This document shows, one piece after another, positions 53,357 to 61,766 of a DNA stretch of 64,000 nt. The position numbers and the translations under genes are program-made. The DNA comes from Gordonia tangerina (GTDB lineage: Bacteria > Actinomycetota > Actinomycetes > Mycobacteriales > Mycobacteriaceae). Below the pieces are notes generated by a model. That model was not told where the DNA came from and made no database searches. It worked only from the letters and a program-made list of their open reading frames with translations. The stretch covers positions 226,813-290,812 of the forward strand of contig NZ_JAKGCU010000004.1 of NCBI RefSeq assembly GCF_021556435.1, read 5' to 3'. Within the stretch, counting starts at the first letter, position 1. Every line of letters starts with the position of its first letter.

Positions 53357-54199
53357 ATGAACCCGTTCGCATCTCGTGCGACCTTACTGGCCCCGCCGTA
53401 CGTCGACCGGCGGCGGGTCGCGGTGCCGTGGGTGTTGTTCGGATGCGCATTCCTCACCCAGACAGCGTTCCCCTTCACCGACGGCGGTACGCGCGCGCTG
53501 ACCACGGCCAGCGTGCTGTTGCTGACCGCGGCGGCGGTGGCACATGTGGTGACCAGCCGCGGCACCCGCCCGGCGGTGATCCTGGTGGTGGTAGCGGGAG
53601 GTGGCGGTCTGCTGGCCGAAACCGTCGGTGTGCACACCGGTTTCCCGTTCGGCACCTACGAGTACACAGGCAGTCTGGGCCTGCAGGTGTTCGGTGTCCC
53701 GGCTCTGGTGCCATTGGCTTGGACGATGATGGCATGGCCGGCGCTGGCCGCCGCACGACAGCTCGTCGGTGCCCACCGGCTGGTGACCCCTCTGGTCGGT
53801 GCGTGGGCGTTGACCGCCTGGGACGTGTTCCTCGATCCACAGATGGTGGATCAGGGGCACTGGCGATGGTCCTACCCACAGCCGGCGCTGCCCGGCGTGG
53901 AGGGTATCCCGCTCACCAACTTCGCCGGCTGGTTCGTGGTGTCAGCGATCATGATCACCCTGCTCGACCGGTTGATCCCGGCAGCTCCCGAGCACCCCTC
54001 CGATGCCGACAGCTGGGGTGGGGCAACAGATCTGCTGCCGGTTGCGGTCTATTTGTGGACCTACCTGTCGTCGGTGATCGCGCATGCGGCGTTCTTCGGT
54101 CGTCCACCCGTGGCGCTGGTCGGCGGCCTCGTGATGGGTGTGGTGGCCGTTCCGTTGGCGGTCACTGTGATGCGGGGTGCGACGCGTGCGCAGCGCTGA
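53357..54199 (+). CDS. cruF: CruF-like carotenoid biosynthesis protein (DUF422)
   Basis: A 280-aa, about seven-helix membrane protein of the CruF/DUF422 family: VAVPWVLFGCAFLTQTAFPF, LAETVGVHTGFPFGTYEYTG, VPALVPLAWTMMAWPALAAA and AWDVFLDPQMVDQGHWRW. CruF adds water across the terminal double bond of acyclic carotenoids to give a 1-hydroxy end. It overlaps the glycosyltransferase gene by 23 nt. With that enzyme and a second desaturase it suggests a hydroxylated, glycosylated carotenoid. Confidence 0.86.
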   Translation: MNPFASRATLLAPPYVDRRRVAVPWVLFGCAFLTQTAFPFTDGGTRALTTASVLLLTAAAVAHVVTSRGTRPAVILVVVAGGGGLLAETVGVHTGFPFGTYEYTGSLGLQVFGVPALVPLAWTMMAWPALAAARQLVGAHRLVTPLVGAWALTAWDVFLDPQMVDQGHWRWSYPQPALPGVEGIPLTNFAGWFVVSAIMITLLDRLIPAAPEHPSDADSWGGATDLLPVAVYLWTYLSSVIAHAAFFGRPPVALVGGLVMGVVAVPLAVTVMRGATRAQR

Positions 54200-55322
54200 G
54201 GTCCGGCGGGTCGCGTTACGCGCCGCGAGCGTGGGTGCGGCGGCGTCGTTGGCGCTGACGCTCGACAACGCCCGCCGAATCCGACGTCCCGATCCGACGG
54301 CGATCGCCAACCCCGAGCCGCTGAACGTCCTGTTGCCGGTCCGCGACGAGATGGACGAGATCGCAGGCTGCCTGACCGCCCTGCGCGCCGCCGCCGACCG
54401 CTGGCCGGGCCGAATCCGCCTCCTGGTCCTCGACGACGAGTCCACCGACGGAACCGGTCGCCTACTGGACGAGTTGGCGCGCACCGACGAACGCATCGAG
54501 GTTCTGCACGGAACACCGACACCATCGGGGTGGCTCGGCAAATCATGGGCCTGCGAACAGTTGTCTCACAACGCCGACCACGACGGTGTCCTCGTATTCG
54601 TCGACGCCGACGTCCGGCTCGCACCCGATGCGCTGGTGGCGTCCGTTGCGCTGCTGCGCACATCCGGGCTCGACCTCATCTCGCCCTACCCGCGCCAACA
54701 CGCGACCGGCCCGGCCGAGCGGCTGGTGCAGCCCCTGGTGCAGTGGTCGTGGATGAGCACCCTGCCGCTTGGGCTCGCCGAGCGTTCGGCGCGCCCGTCG
54801 ATGTCGGCGGCGAACGGCCAGCTGCTCGTCGTCGACGCGGCCGCTTACCACCGCGCGGGCGGGCACGCGGCGGTGCGTGCCGACGTGCTCGAGGACATCG
54901 CGTTGTTGCGGGCGGTCAAGCGCTCCGGCGGACGGGGCGTGGCCGCGGACGGGAGCGCGGTCGCCGACTGCCACATGTATCACGGGTGGCGCGAGGTGCG
55001 GGCCGGCTACCGGAAGTCGTTGTGGTCGGCGTTCGGCTCGCTACCCGGCACGGTGGCGGTGGTGGCGCTGCTGAACCTGCTGTACGTGGTGCCGCCGCTT
55101 GCGGCACTGCGGGGTTCGCGGGCAGGGGTGCTCGGGTATCTGCTCGGCGTGACCTCCCGGGCGGTGTCCGCGCGGAGCACCGGCGGGCGGGTGTGGCCCG
55201 ACGCGCTCGTCCATCCGATGTCGATCCTCGCGTTCACGGCGCTCACCGTGGATTCGGTGCTCGCGCGGCGCACCGGTCGGCTGTCCTGGAAGGGCCGCGC
55301 AATCTCCGAGACGACGCGATGA
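54177..55322 (+). CDS. Family 2 glycosyltransferase of the carotenoid cluster (CruC/CrtQ-like)
   Basis: A 381-aa GT2 protein: nucleotide-sugar site NVLLPVRDEMDEIAGCL, LLVLDDESTDGTGRLL (first Asp pair), FVDADVRLAPDAL (DxD) and GGHAAVRADVLEDIALLRAV with the catalytic Asp; two or more membrane segments follow near the C terminus (VAVVALLNLLYVVPPLAAL). The GTG start at 54177 lies inside cruF; GTG 54186 is possible too. The order cruF-GT2-crtI suggests it adds a sugar to the 1-hydroxy carotenoid. Sugar donor not evident. Confidence 0.85.
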   Translation: MRRVRSAEVRRVALRAASVGAAASLALTLDNARRIRRPDPTAIANPEPLNVLLPVRDEMDEIAGCLTALRAAADRWPGRIRLLVLDDESTDGTGRLLDELARTDERIEVLHGTPTPSGWLGKSWACEQLSHNADHDGVLVFVDADVRLAPDALVASVALLRTSGLDLISPYPRQHATGPAERLVQPLVQWSWMSTLPLGLAERSARPSMSAANGQLLVVDAAAYHRAGGHAAVRADVLEDIALLRAVKRSGGRGVAADGSAVADCHMYHGWREVRAGYRKSLWSAFGSLPGTVAVVALLNLLYVVPPLAALRGSRAGVLGYLLGVTSRAVSARSTGGRVWPDALVHPMSILAFTALTVDSVLARRTGRLSWKGRAISETTR

Positions 55323-56809
55323 GCAGCATCGTGGTGGTGGGTGCCGGTGTGGGCGGACTGGCCGCGGCGCTGCGGCTGCAGGCGGCCGGACATCGCGTGA
55401 CGGTGTTCGAGCAGGCACCGGAGGTCGGCGGGAAGCTCGGCGTGATCCGGCACGACGGTTTCATGTTCGACACCGGCCCGTCGCTGGTGACGATGCCGCA
55501 TATCCTGGCCGAGTTGCTCGCGTCTGCCGGCCGGCGCCTCGAGGAGGTGTTGCCGTTGTCCCGTCTCGACGTGGCGGCGCACTACCGATTCCCTGACGGC
55601 ACGGGCCTGGACCTCCCCGGCGAACTCGCACGGATACCTGCGGCGCTCGACGAGGCACTCGGCCCCGGCCGCGGGGACCAGTGGATGGCGTTTCTCAGTC
55701 GGGCCCGATCGATCTGGGCGGCGTCGCGCGGCCCGTTCCTGGAATCTCCGATCGACCCGCGCATCGTCGCCCGACGGGGCCGGCCGTCCGATCTGGTCAC
55801 CATCGCTCCGTGGCGTACGCTGCGCGGTCTGGGAGGTCGCTACCTCGATGATCCACGCCTGGTGATGCTGCTCGACCGCTACGCCACCTACACCGGATCC
55901 GACCCGCGACGCGCTCCCGCCGCGCTGGCCTCGGTGCCCTGGACCGAACAGGCGTGGGGTTCGTGGTACGTCCCCGGCGGCCTCGGCCGGATCGCAGAAG
56001 TGCTGCGCGACAGCTTCATCGAACACGGCGGCGCGATCGAAACCGGAACCGCCGTCGATGGGATCGAGACCGACCCCTTCGGCCGCGTGAGTGGGGTGAC
56101 GCCGGCAGACGGATCGTTCCGGCCGGCCGACCTGGTGGTCGCCAACGCCGATGCCCGCGAGGTGTACGGCCGCCTGGTGGGCGCGGCGGCCGCGGATCGC
56201 GCCGCCGAGCGCACACGGCGCACGACACCGTCGCTGGCAGGCTTCGTGCTCCTCCTCGCTCTGGACGATCCGCCGCCGTGGACGCCGCATCATCAGGTTC
56301 TGTTCGCCGACGATTACGACGACGAGTTCGATTCGGTGTTCGGCTTCGGCGGTCCGGCGCGCCCGGTGCCGGCTCCGACCGTCTACATCTCGGCACCCGA
56401 CGATCCGGCGATCGTCCCCGGCCCGGGTACGGCCTCCTGGTTCGTGTTGGTCAACGCCCCACGACACGATCCGGATGGGGGCGTCGACTGGGACACTCCG
56501 GGCCTCGCCACCGATTATGCCGACCGGATTCTGCGGTTGATGGCCGACCGTGGAGTCGACGTCCGATCGTCGATCCGCCACCGCATCGTGCTGACACCGG
56601 CCGACCTCGAGCGCCGCACCCGCACGCCGGGTGGGTCGATCTACGGGTCGTCATCGAATGGTCCGCGCGCCGCATTCCTGCGCCCGCGCAACGCCTCCCC
56701 GGTTCCGGGGCTCTATCTGGTCGGTGGTTCGGCTCATCCCGGCGGCGGACTGCCGTTGGTGATGCTGTCGGCCAAGATCGTCGCCGGGCTGATCGGACCT
56801 GCGGGCTAG
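55319..56809 (+). CDS. CrtI-family carotenoid desaturase/oxygenase, second copy (CrtD-like)
   Basis: A 496-aa FAD amine-oxidase-like enzyme. The dinucleotide motif is IVVVGAGVGGLAAALRLQAA, then EVGGKLGVIRHDGFMFDTGP, and the C-terminal PGLYLVGGSAHPGGGLPLVM block typical of CrtI/CrtD/CrtO. ATG 55319 overlaps the glycosyltransferase stop (ATGA). As the partner of CruF in a cluster that already has CrtI, it is more likely a 3,4-desaturase (CrtD-type) or ketolase-like enzyme acting on the modified end. It converges with crtI, 10 nt between stops. Confidence 0.85.
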   Translation: MSSIVVVGAGVGGLAAALRLQAAGHRVTVFEQAPEVGGKLGVIRHDGFMFDTGPSLVTMPHILAELLASAGRRLEEVLPLSRLDVAAHYRFPDGTGLDLPGELARIPAALDEALGPGRGDQWMAFLSRARSIWAASRGPFLESPIDPRIVARRGRPSDLVTIAPWRTLRGLGGRYLDDPRLVMLLDRYATYTGSDPRRAPAALASVPWTEQAWGSWYVPGGLGRIAEVLRDSFIEHGGAIETGTAVDGIETDPFGRVSGVTPADGSFRPADLVVANADAREVYGRLVGAAAADRAAERTRRTTPSLAGFVLLLALDDPPPWTPHHQVLFADDYDDEFDSVFGFGGPARPVPAPTVYISAPDDPAIVPGPGTASWFVLVNAPRHDPDGGVDWDTPGLATDYADRILRLMADRGVDVRSSIRHRIVLTPADLERRTRTPGGSIYGSSSNGPRAAFLRPRNASPVPGLYLVGGSAHPGGGLPLVMLSAKIVAGLIGPAG

Positions 56810-56819
56810 CCGCGTCGGT

Positions 56820-58409
56820 TCACCGGGTTGGTAGCGGCCCCACCGAGCGGTCGCCGCGAACCCGTTTGAGTACCAACTCGGCGCTGATCAGACACATCGG
56901 CAGACCGATGCCGGGGGTGGTGCTCGAGCCCGCGTAGTAGAGTCCCTCCACCTTGCGCGACGTGTTTCCTGCGCGCAGAAAAGCACTCTGCCGCAACGTG
57001 TGTGCCGGTCCGAGCGCGCCACCCGACCACGAGTTGAGGTCGGCGACGAAGTCACCGGGCCCCATCGTCCGGCGTACCACGATCCGCTCGGCGAGGTCGG
57101 GGATCGACGCCCAGTCGGCGACCAGTTCGATCGCCCGATCCGCGATCTGTTCGATGACCGGGGCACCCGCTCCGTCGACGCCACCGGAGCCGAGTAACGG
57201 ATCGGCCGGTATCGGCACCAGGAGGAAGAGATTCTCGTCGCCGTCGGGGGCCACCGAGTCGTCCGACGCCGACGGCCGGCACACATATAGCGAGGCGGGG
57301 TCGGGTACCCGGGTGGGCGACTCGAAGATCGCGTCGAAGTTGGTGCCCCAGTCGCTGGTGAAGAACAGCGAGTGATGGGCCAGTTCGGGCAGCCGGCCCC
57401 GTACCCCGAGGAAGACCAGTACCGCGCCGGGGCCCGATGTCGCTTTGTCCCACCATTTCTGCGGGAAGGACTGTTGGTGCGGCGGCAACATCGTGGTCTC
57501 GATGTGGTGGAGATCAGCGGCGCCGATGACGAGGTCGGCGGGTAGGTCGCATTCGACGCCGGTACTGTCGCGGGTGCGCACCCCGCTCACCCGGTCGCGG
57601 CGTGAACTCCATCGTCTTGTCGGCTGCCGCGGCTCGGTGAGGATGGCGGTGGCAGCGGTTCCGGTGTGTATCCGCACGCCGTTCTCGACGGCCAGTTTCT
57701 CGAGCACCTCGGGTAGCCGCACGAAACCGCCGTCGGGGTAGCGGACGCCGTCGGCGAGGTCGAGCCAGCTCATCAGGTGATACATCGCGGGCGCCCGATC
57801 CGGGGATGCCCCCAGGAACACCGCAGGGTAGCCGAGGATCTGGCGAATGCGGTTGTCCCGGAACCGGGAGGCGATATGCGCATCCAGCTTCGCGGTCAGC
57901 AGGCCCACCAACTGCCGAGCATTGGCCAGTACCCGACGACCCGCGAAAGCGTCCACGGAGTCGAAGTTGGTGTAGAGAAAGCGTTGCACTGCGATGTCAT
58001 AGGCACTGCGCGCGGAGGCGAGATAGTCGTCGAAGGCCGCGCCGGCCCCCGGTTCGAGCGACTCGAACAGCTCTCGGTTGCGGGCCTCGTCGCCGGCGAC
58101 GTCGACGCTGTCGGCAACGCCCTCGAAGAACACCCGGTAGCCGGGTTCCAACCGCAGCAGATCGATCTGTTCGTCGGTGGAGGTGCCGAGTAGTTCGAAG
58201 AAGTGATCGAACACCTCCGGCATGAGCCACCATGAGGGTCCGGTGTCGAACCGGAATCCGTTGTGTTCCCATGATCCGGCACGACCCCCGGGGCGATCGT
58301 TCTTCTCGACGAGGTCGACCTCGTGGCCATCCGCGGCCAGCAACGCGGCACTCGCCAGCCCGGCGATTCCGCCGCCGATCACGACGATCCGGCGAGCGGT
58401 GGCCGTCAT
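56820..58409 (-). CDS. crtI: Phytoene desaturase
   Basis: A 529-aa CrtI: IVVIGGGIAGLASAALLAAD, RPGGRAGSWEHNGFRFDTGP and the C-terminal EGLYYAGSSTTPGIGLPMCL, all typical of bacterial phytoene desaturases that convert phytoene to lycopene or related polyenes with FAD. ATG 58409 overlaps the crtB stop (ATGA). Third gene of idi-crtB-crtI on the minus strand, so lycopene-type formation is encoded here, while the modifying enzymes are on the other strand. No lycopene cyclase is seen in the window. Confidence 0.92.
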   Translation of the reverse strand: MTATARRIVVIGGGIAGLASAALLAADGHEVDLVEKNDRPGGRAGSWEHNGFRFDTGPSWWLMPEVFDHFFELLGTSTDEQIDLLRLEPGYRVFFEGVADSVDVAGDEARNRELFESLEPGAGAAFDDYLASARSAYDIAVQRFLYTNFDSVDAFAGRRVLANARQLVGLLTAKLDAHIASRFRDNRIRQILGYPAVFLGASPDRAPAMYHLMSWLDLADGVRYPDGGFVRLPEVLEKLAVENGVRIHTGTAATAILTEPRQPTRRWSSRRDRVSGVRTRDSTGVECDLPADLVIGAADLHHIETTMLPPHQQSFPQKWWDKATSGPGAVLVFLGVRGRLPELAHHSLFFTSDWGTNFDAIFESPTRVPDPASLYVCRPSASDDSVAPDGDENLFLLVPIPADPLLGSGGVDGAGAPVIEQIADRAIELVADWASIPDLAERIVVRRTMGPGDFVADLNSWSGGALGPAHTLRQSAFLRAGNTSRKVEGLYYAGSSTTPGIGLPMCLISAELVLKRVRGDRSVGPLPTR

Positions 58410-59329
58410 GCGTTCACCGCCGTTGTGGCGCGCCGCGGCGCTCCGCGGCGAAGGGCTGCCGCTGCGGCGATCCGCGCCTTCGCCGGGCCCGGCACGCGGA
58501 CCCGGTGACGGCACGCGTCCTGCGGCGGGGTGGCCCGGAGTCGTCTCGCCAGTTCGGCGAACAGGTCGTGCGCCGTGCACACCGCCACGCGGGTTCCACT
58601 GGGCAGCAACGGAATCGCTTGCTGGGCGCAGGCCAGGTCGTCGTCGATGTCGTCCAGCCAGTGATGCCATGCGTCGGCGGACGGACGTTCGGGGTCCAGA
58701 CCCACCAGGTATCGGCGCCCCAACTCGGCGCTGTCGGCGCCGATGTCGCGCAGGAAGTTGATTTTCTGAAATGCCGCGCCGAGCCGACGTGCACCCGGTG
58801 CGAGCTGGTCGTACCGCGCCTTCCGGTGCGGTTCGTCGGCGAGGAAGGCATGTACGCACATCAGTCCGACAACCTCAGCGGACCCGTAGATGTAGGTGGC
58901 CAGGCTCTCGGCGTCGTGGCTCGACCACTCCAGGTCCATCCGCATAGAGGCGAAGAACGGTGCGGTGAGCGACTGGTCGATTCCGGTGCGCCGAGCGGTG
59001 CGGGCGAAGGCGTGCACCACGAGATTGGTGCTCGTGCCGGTCGCCATCGCCGCGTGCGTCTGCTTCTCCAGCGCATTCAGTTCGGCGCGACGCTGGTCGA
59101 CCGTCTGCCCGGGGCGCGGCGCATCGACGATCTCGTCGGCGACCCGCACCAGGGCGTAGATGTTGTGGACGTCGCGGCGGACCGGCGCGGTGAGAAGTCG
59201 GGAAGCCAGTCCGAATGACGATGAGTAGGAGCGGATCACCAGCGCAGCCGTCTGTTCGGCGACCTCATCGTAGTGGTGGTAGGGCAACGCCTCGGTGTCG
59301 CGGCCAGAGGTCGATGTCATCGCGATCAC
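58406..59329 (-). CDS. crtB: Phytoene synthase
   Basis: A 307-aa squalene/phytoene synthase: VIRSYSSSFGLASRLL, the first Asp motif in IYALVRVADEIVDAP and the second in AFQKINFLRDIGADSAELGR, which bind the diphosphates through magnesium. It joins two GGPP to phytoene. GTG 59329 overlaps the idi stop (GTGA); ATG 59320 is a close alternative. The C-terminal extension is basic and Ala-rich. Cotranscribed with idi and crtI. Confidence 0.92.
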   Translation of the reverse strand: MIAMTSTSGRDTEALPYHHYDEVAEQTAALVIRSYSSSFGLASRLLTAPVRRDVHNIYALVRVADEIVDAPRPGQTVDQRRAELNALEKQTHAAMATGTSTNLVVHAFARTARRTGIDQSLTAPFFASMRMDLEWSSHDAESLATYIYGSAEVVGLMCVHAFLADEPHRKARYDQLAPGARRLGAAFQKINFLRDIGADSAELGRRYLVGLDPERPSADAWHHWLDDIDDDLACAQQAIPLLPSGTRVAVCTAHDLFAELARRLRATPPQDACRHRVRVPGPAKARIAAAAALRRGAPRRATTAVNA

Positions 59330-59865
59330 GCACCGATCCCGCGGTAGGGATCCGAGCCGAGTGCGTGAACCTGGTCGACGAACCAGGGACTGAACACCCA
59401 CGGTGTTCGGAGCGCCGACGCCCAGACGTCCTCGATCGGTGCCCAGACCACATCCATCACCTCGTCCGGGTTCGGGATTGGTGAACCGCAGGGCCGTGCC
59501 CGATAGACCGGACACACCTCGTTCTCCACCATTCCGCTCGCGTCAACGGCGCGGTAGCGGAAGTTCGGCAGGACGCAGTGCAGGTCGGCGACCTCGAAAC
59601 CCAGTTCTCGCGGCGCATAGCGCCGCACGGCGTCTTCGACGGGCTCGCCGGGTCGCGGATGTCCGCAGAACGAGTTGGTCCATACCCCGGGCCAGGTGCG
59701 TTTGCCCAACGCTCGGCGCGTCATCAGGATCCGCCCGACGTCATCGACGACATGGCAGGAGAACGCGAGATGGAGTGGGGTGTCGTGGCCGTGCACGCTG
59801 CCCCGCGGCGCCGTGCCGCGGGGCCTGCGCTCGGCGTCGACGAGTACCACCAGATCATTCGTCAC
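59326..59865 (-). CDS. idi: Isopentenyl-diphosphate delta-isomerase, type I
   Basis: A 179-aa Nudix-fold IPP isomerase: active Cys in TWPGVWTNSFCGHPRPGE, metal ligands in HLAFSCHVVDD and the catalytic Glu in ASGMVENEVCPVYRA. GTG 59865, seven nt after GGAGGA, is preferred over ATG 59919. It balances IPP and DMAPP for crtE and is the first gene of the minus-strand carotenoid operon. Confidence 0.92.
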   Translation of the reverse strand: MTNDLVVLVDAERRPRGTAPRGSVHGHDTPLHLAFSCHVVDDVGRILMTRRALGKRTWPGVWTNSFCGHPRPGEPVEDAVRRYAPRELGFEVADLHCVLPNFRYRAVDASGMVENEVCPVYRARPCGSPIPNPDEVMDVVWAPIEDVWASALRTPWVFSPWFVDQVHALGSDPYRGIGA

Positions 59866-59989
59866 CGGCCGTCCTCCGTTCGCTGGGCGGTGATGCAGCC
59901 GCTGCCGCATACGCTCCATTCTTCGTCACCACACGCGAATCGGATGGATCGGACGGCCAGATCTCGTGGCGCCTCGTCGAGGAAACCTC

Positions 59990-60145
59990 TCAGTAGAAGT
60001 GTTTCCGACCGCCGACCGCGCGTCCGGTTGCCCCGAGAACCGCCAGAATCGCTCCGACGACGATGAGAATGATGCCGATCGTCCAGAGAATCGGGATGCT
60101 GAAGATGAATCCCAGGATGAGCAAGATGATGCCGAGAATGATCAC
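59990..60145 (-). CDS. Small two-helix membrane protein (DUF6131-like)
   Basis: A 51-aa protein from GTG 60145, with GGAGG six nt upstream. The sequence is two hydrophobic helices (VIILGIILLILGFIFSIPIL and WTIGIILIVVGAILAVLG), then GRAVGGRKHFY. It matches the short DUF6131 proteins common in mycobacteria and Gordonia, with no known function. It lies between idi and the Ddn-like gene and is probably independent. The longer open frame (to 60202) adds hydrophilic residues unlikely to be native. Confidence 0.78.
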   Translation of the reverse strand: MIILGIILLILGFIFSIPILWTIGIILIVVGAILAVLGATGRAVGGRKHFY

Positions 60146-60248
60146 GGCCAACCTCCGATGTTCGGCGGACGGGCTGCTCGACGCTGCTGCAAGCATGTCC
60201 ACCGTACGCGGCGTCCCGGTTGCCCATGTCCGATTTCGGAACCCGTGA

Positions 60249-60683
60249 TCACGCCGTGTCCGGCGTGAGTTCGACGATCGCGAGTGGCCGTGACGTCTTC
60301 TGCTGGTAGGCGTGGTATCGCCCCTTGTTCACGCCGTCGACGAGGTCGAATCGCCGCGTGTAGTCGGGGTCATCGGGGAAGGTCGGCCGGGCGGTGACGG
60401 CCAGCCGGCGGCGCCCGACCTGGATCTCACACGCCGGGTTGGCCGTGATGTTGCCGAGCCATGCGGGCGGCCTCGGCGAGCCGCCGTTGGACGCGACGAC
60501 CAGATATCTTTCCCCGTCGACGGCGTAGGTGAGGGCCGAGGTGCGCGACCTACCGGTGCGGCTGCCGATATGGCGGAGCAGCAAGGTCGGGTTGCCCATC
60601 AGTAGCCGATGACCGAGCAGCCCACCGGAGTGCTCGTAGATCCACTGATGGGTCTGCAGCGTGCGGACGAACAGGCTGGACAT
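60249..60683 (-). CDS. Nitroreductase/deazaflavin-dependent (Ddn-like) oxidoreductase
   Basis: A 144-aa split-barrel protein of the F420-dependent Ddn family: LLRHIGSRTGRSRTSALTYA, VDGERYLVVASNGGSPRPPA and WLGNITANPACEIQVGRRRL, the usual F420-binding sequence. It may reduce quinones or nitro compounds. ATG 60683. It lies on the same strand after an enoyl-CoA hydratase gene, 32 nt downstream. Confidence 0.9.
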   Translation of the reverse strand: MSSLFVRTLQTHQWIYEHSGGLLGHRLLMGNPTLLLRHIGSRTGRSRTSALTYAVDGERYLVVASNGGSPRPPAWLGNITANPACEIQVGRRRLAVTARPTFPDDPDYTRRFDLVDGVNKGRYHAYQQKTSRPLAIVELTPDTA

Positions 60684-60715
60684 GCCCGCAGCCTAGCCGG
60701 TGTGCCGTTGCGTTC

Positions 60716-61519
60716 TCAGAGGTCCGAGAAGTCGCCGTGCCGTCCGGCTCCACCCGCAAACCGGGCAGCACCGGTGTGCCCGTCGGAATTCAGCGACTCG
60801 ATGCCTACCGCGATTTCGAACGCCATCGCATCCGCTTCACGGCACCCCGCTTGTTCCTGCACGGATCGGCGGTCGTTGCGCATGCACGTCTGCGGGAACT
60901 GCCTGATCTGCTGCGCCAACTGCCGCGCTTCCGTCAGACTCATCCCCGGTTCGACCAGGCGGTTGACCAAGCCGAATCGCTCCGCCTCGAAAGCGTCGAC
61001 CGGTCGACCAGTGAGGATCATGTCCATCGCGCGACTGGAGCCGATGAGCCGAGGCAGCCGGACCGTGCCGCCGTCGATCAGTGGGACGCCCCATCGTCGG
61101 CAGAACACGCCGAACGTCGCGTCCGATGCAGCGACCCGCAGGTCGCACCAGATCGCCAATTCCAGGCCGCCGGCGACTGCGTAGCCTTCGACTGCCGCGA
61201 TGACCGGCTTCGACATCACCAGGCGTGTCGGCCCCATCGGCCCGTCTCCGGTCGGTGCCACCTCGTTGATCCGTCCGGTTCCGACGGCCTTCAGATCCGC
61301 CCCGGCGCAGAAGTGTCCACCACTTCCCCACAGCACGGCGACATCGGCCTCGGGATCGGAATCGAACGCTCGAAACGCCGACGCGAGTTCAGCTGCCATA
61401 GGTCGGTCGACAGCATTGCGCACCTCGGGCCGGCACATCGATATGGTGGTGACCCCTTCGAAGGTCTCCACCCCGATCGACGTGTACTCGGCTGCGGCGG
61501 AACCAGGATTCGAGCCCAC
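60716..61519 (-). CDS. Enoyl-CoA hydratase/isomerase family protein
   Basis: A 267-aa crotonase-like protein with the oxyanion segments GHFCAGADLKAVGTGR (about residues 69-84) and VIAAVEGYAVAGGLELAIWC (about 105-125), and GVFCRRWGVPLIDGGTVRLP, the place of the catalytic Glu in hydratases (here replaced, so isomerase- or thioesterase-like action is possible). GTG 61519. Probably acts in fatty acid or ring catabolism. Confidence 0.87.
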   Translation of the reverse strand: MGSNPGSAAAEYTSIGVETFEGVTTISMCRPEVRNAVDRPMAAELASAFRAFDSDPEADVAVLWGSGGHFCAGADLKAVGTGRINEVAPTGDGPMGPTRLVMSKPVIAAVEGYAVAGGLELAIWCDLRVAASDATFGVFCRRWGVPLIDGGTVRLPRLIGSSRAMDMILTGRPVDAFEAERFGLVNRLVEPGMSLTEARQLAQQIRQFPQTCMRNDRRSVQEQAGCREADAMAFEIAVGIESLNSDGHTGAARFAGGAGRHGDFSDL

Positions 61520-61766
61520 CTCTCGGACTGTAGTCTCCTCGGCCGCGTCGCGGATGCCGAAGGGGATGCACAGTTCGACTCCACTCGGCTTTCACCGAGT
61601 ACGCGGCGCCGCAGGGTCGCATACCGCGCACCGTCGCAGCCGAACGCTGCAGTCGCCGTCGGGTACGCGACGCCTGGGGCGCCATCGCGCAATCACGCTA
61701 TGGAGTTCTCAAGGGACGGTTGCGGTCCCGACCGGGGCCGGGTGCGTGGGAAGTGGTCAGCGTGGC
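61520..61766. other. Intergenic region without a supported gene
   Basis: A 247-nt gap between the hydratase start and the DUF222 stop. The open frames seen here lack motifs and ribosome sites. A weak CGGCTTTCACCG-type symmetry is visible, but nothing I can assign. Confidence 0.35.
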
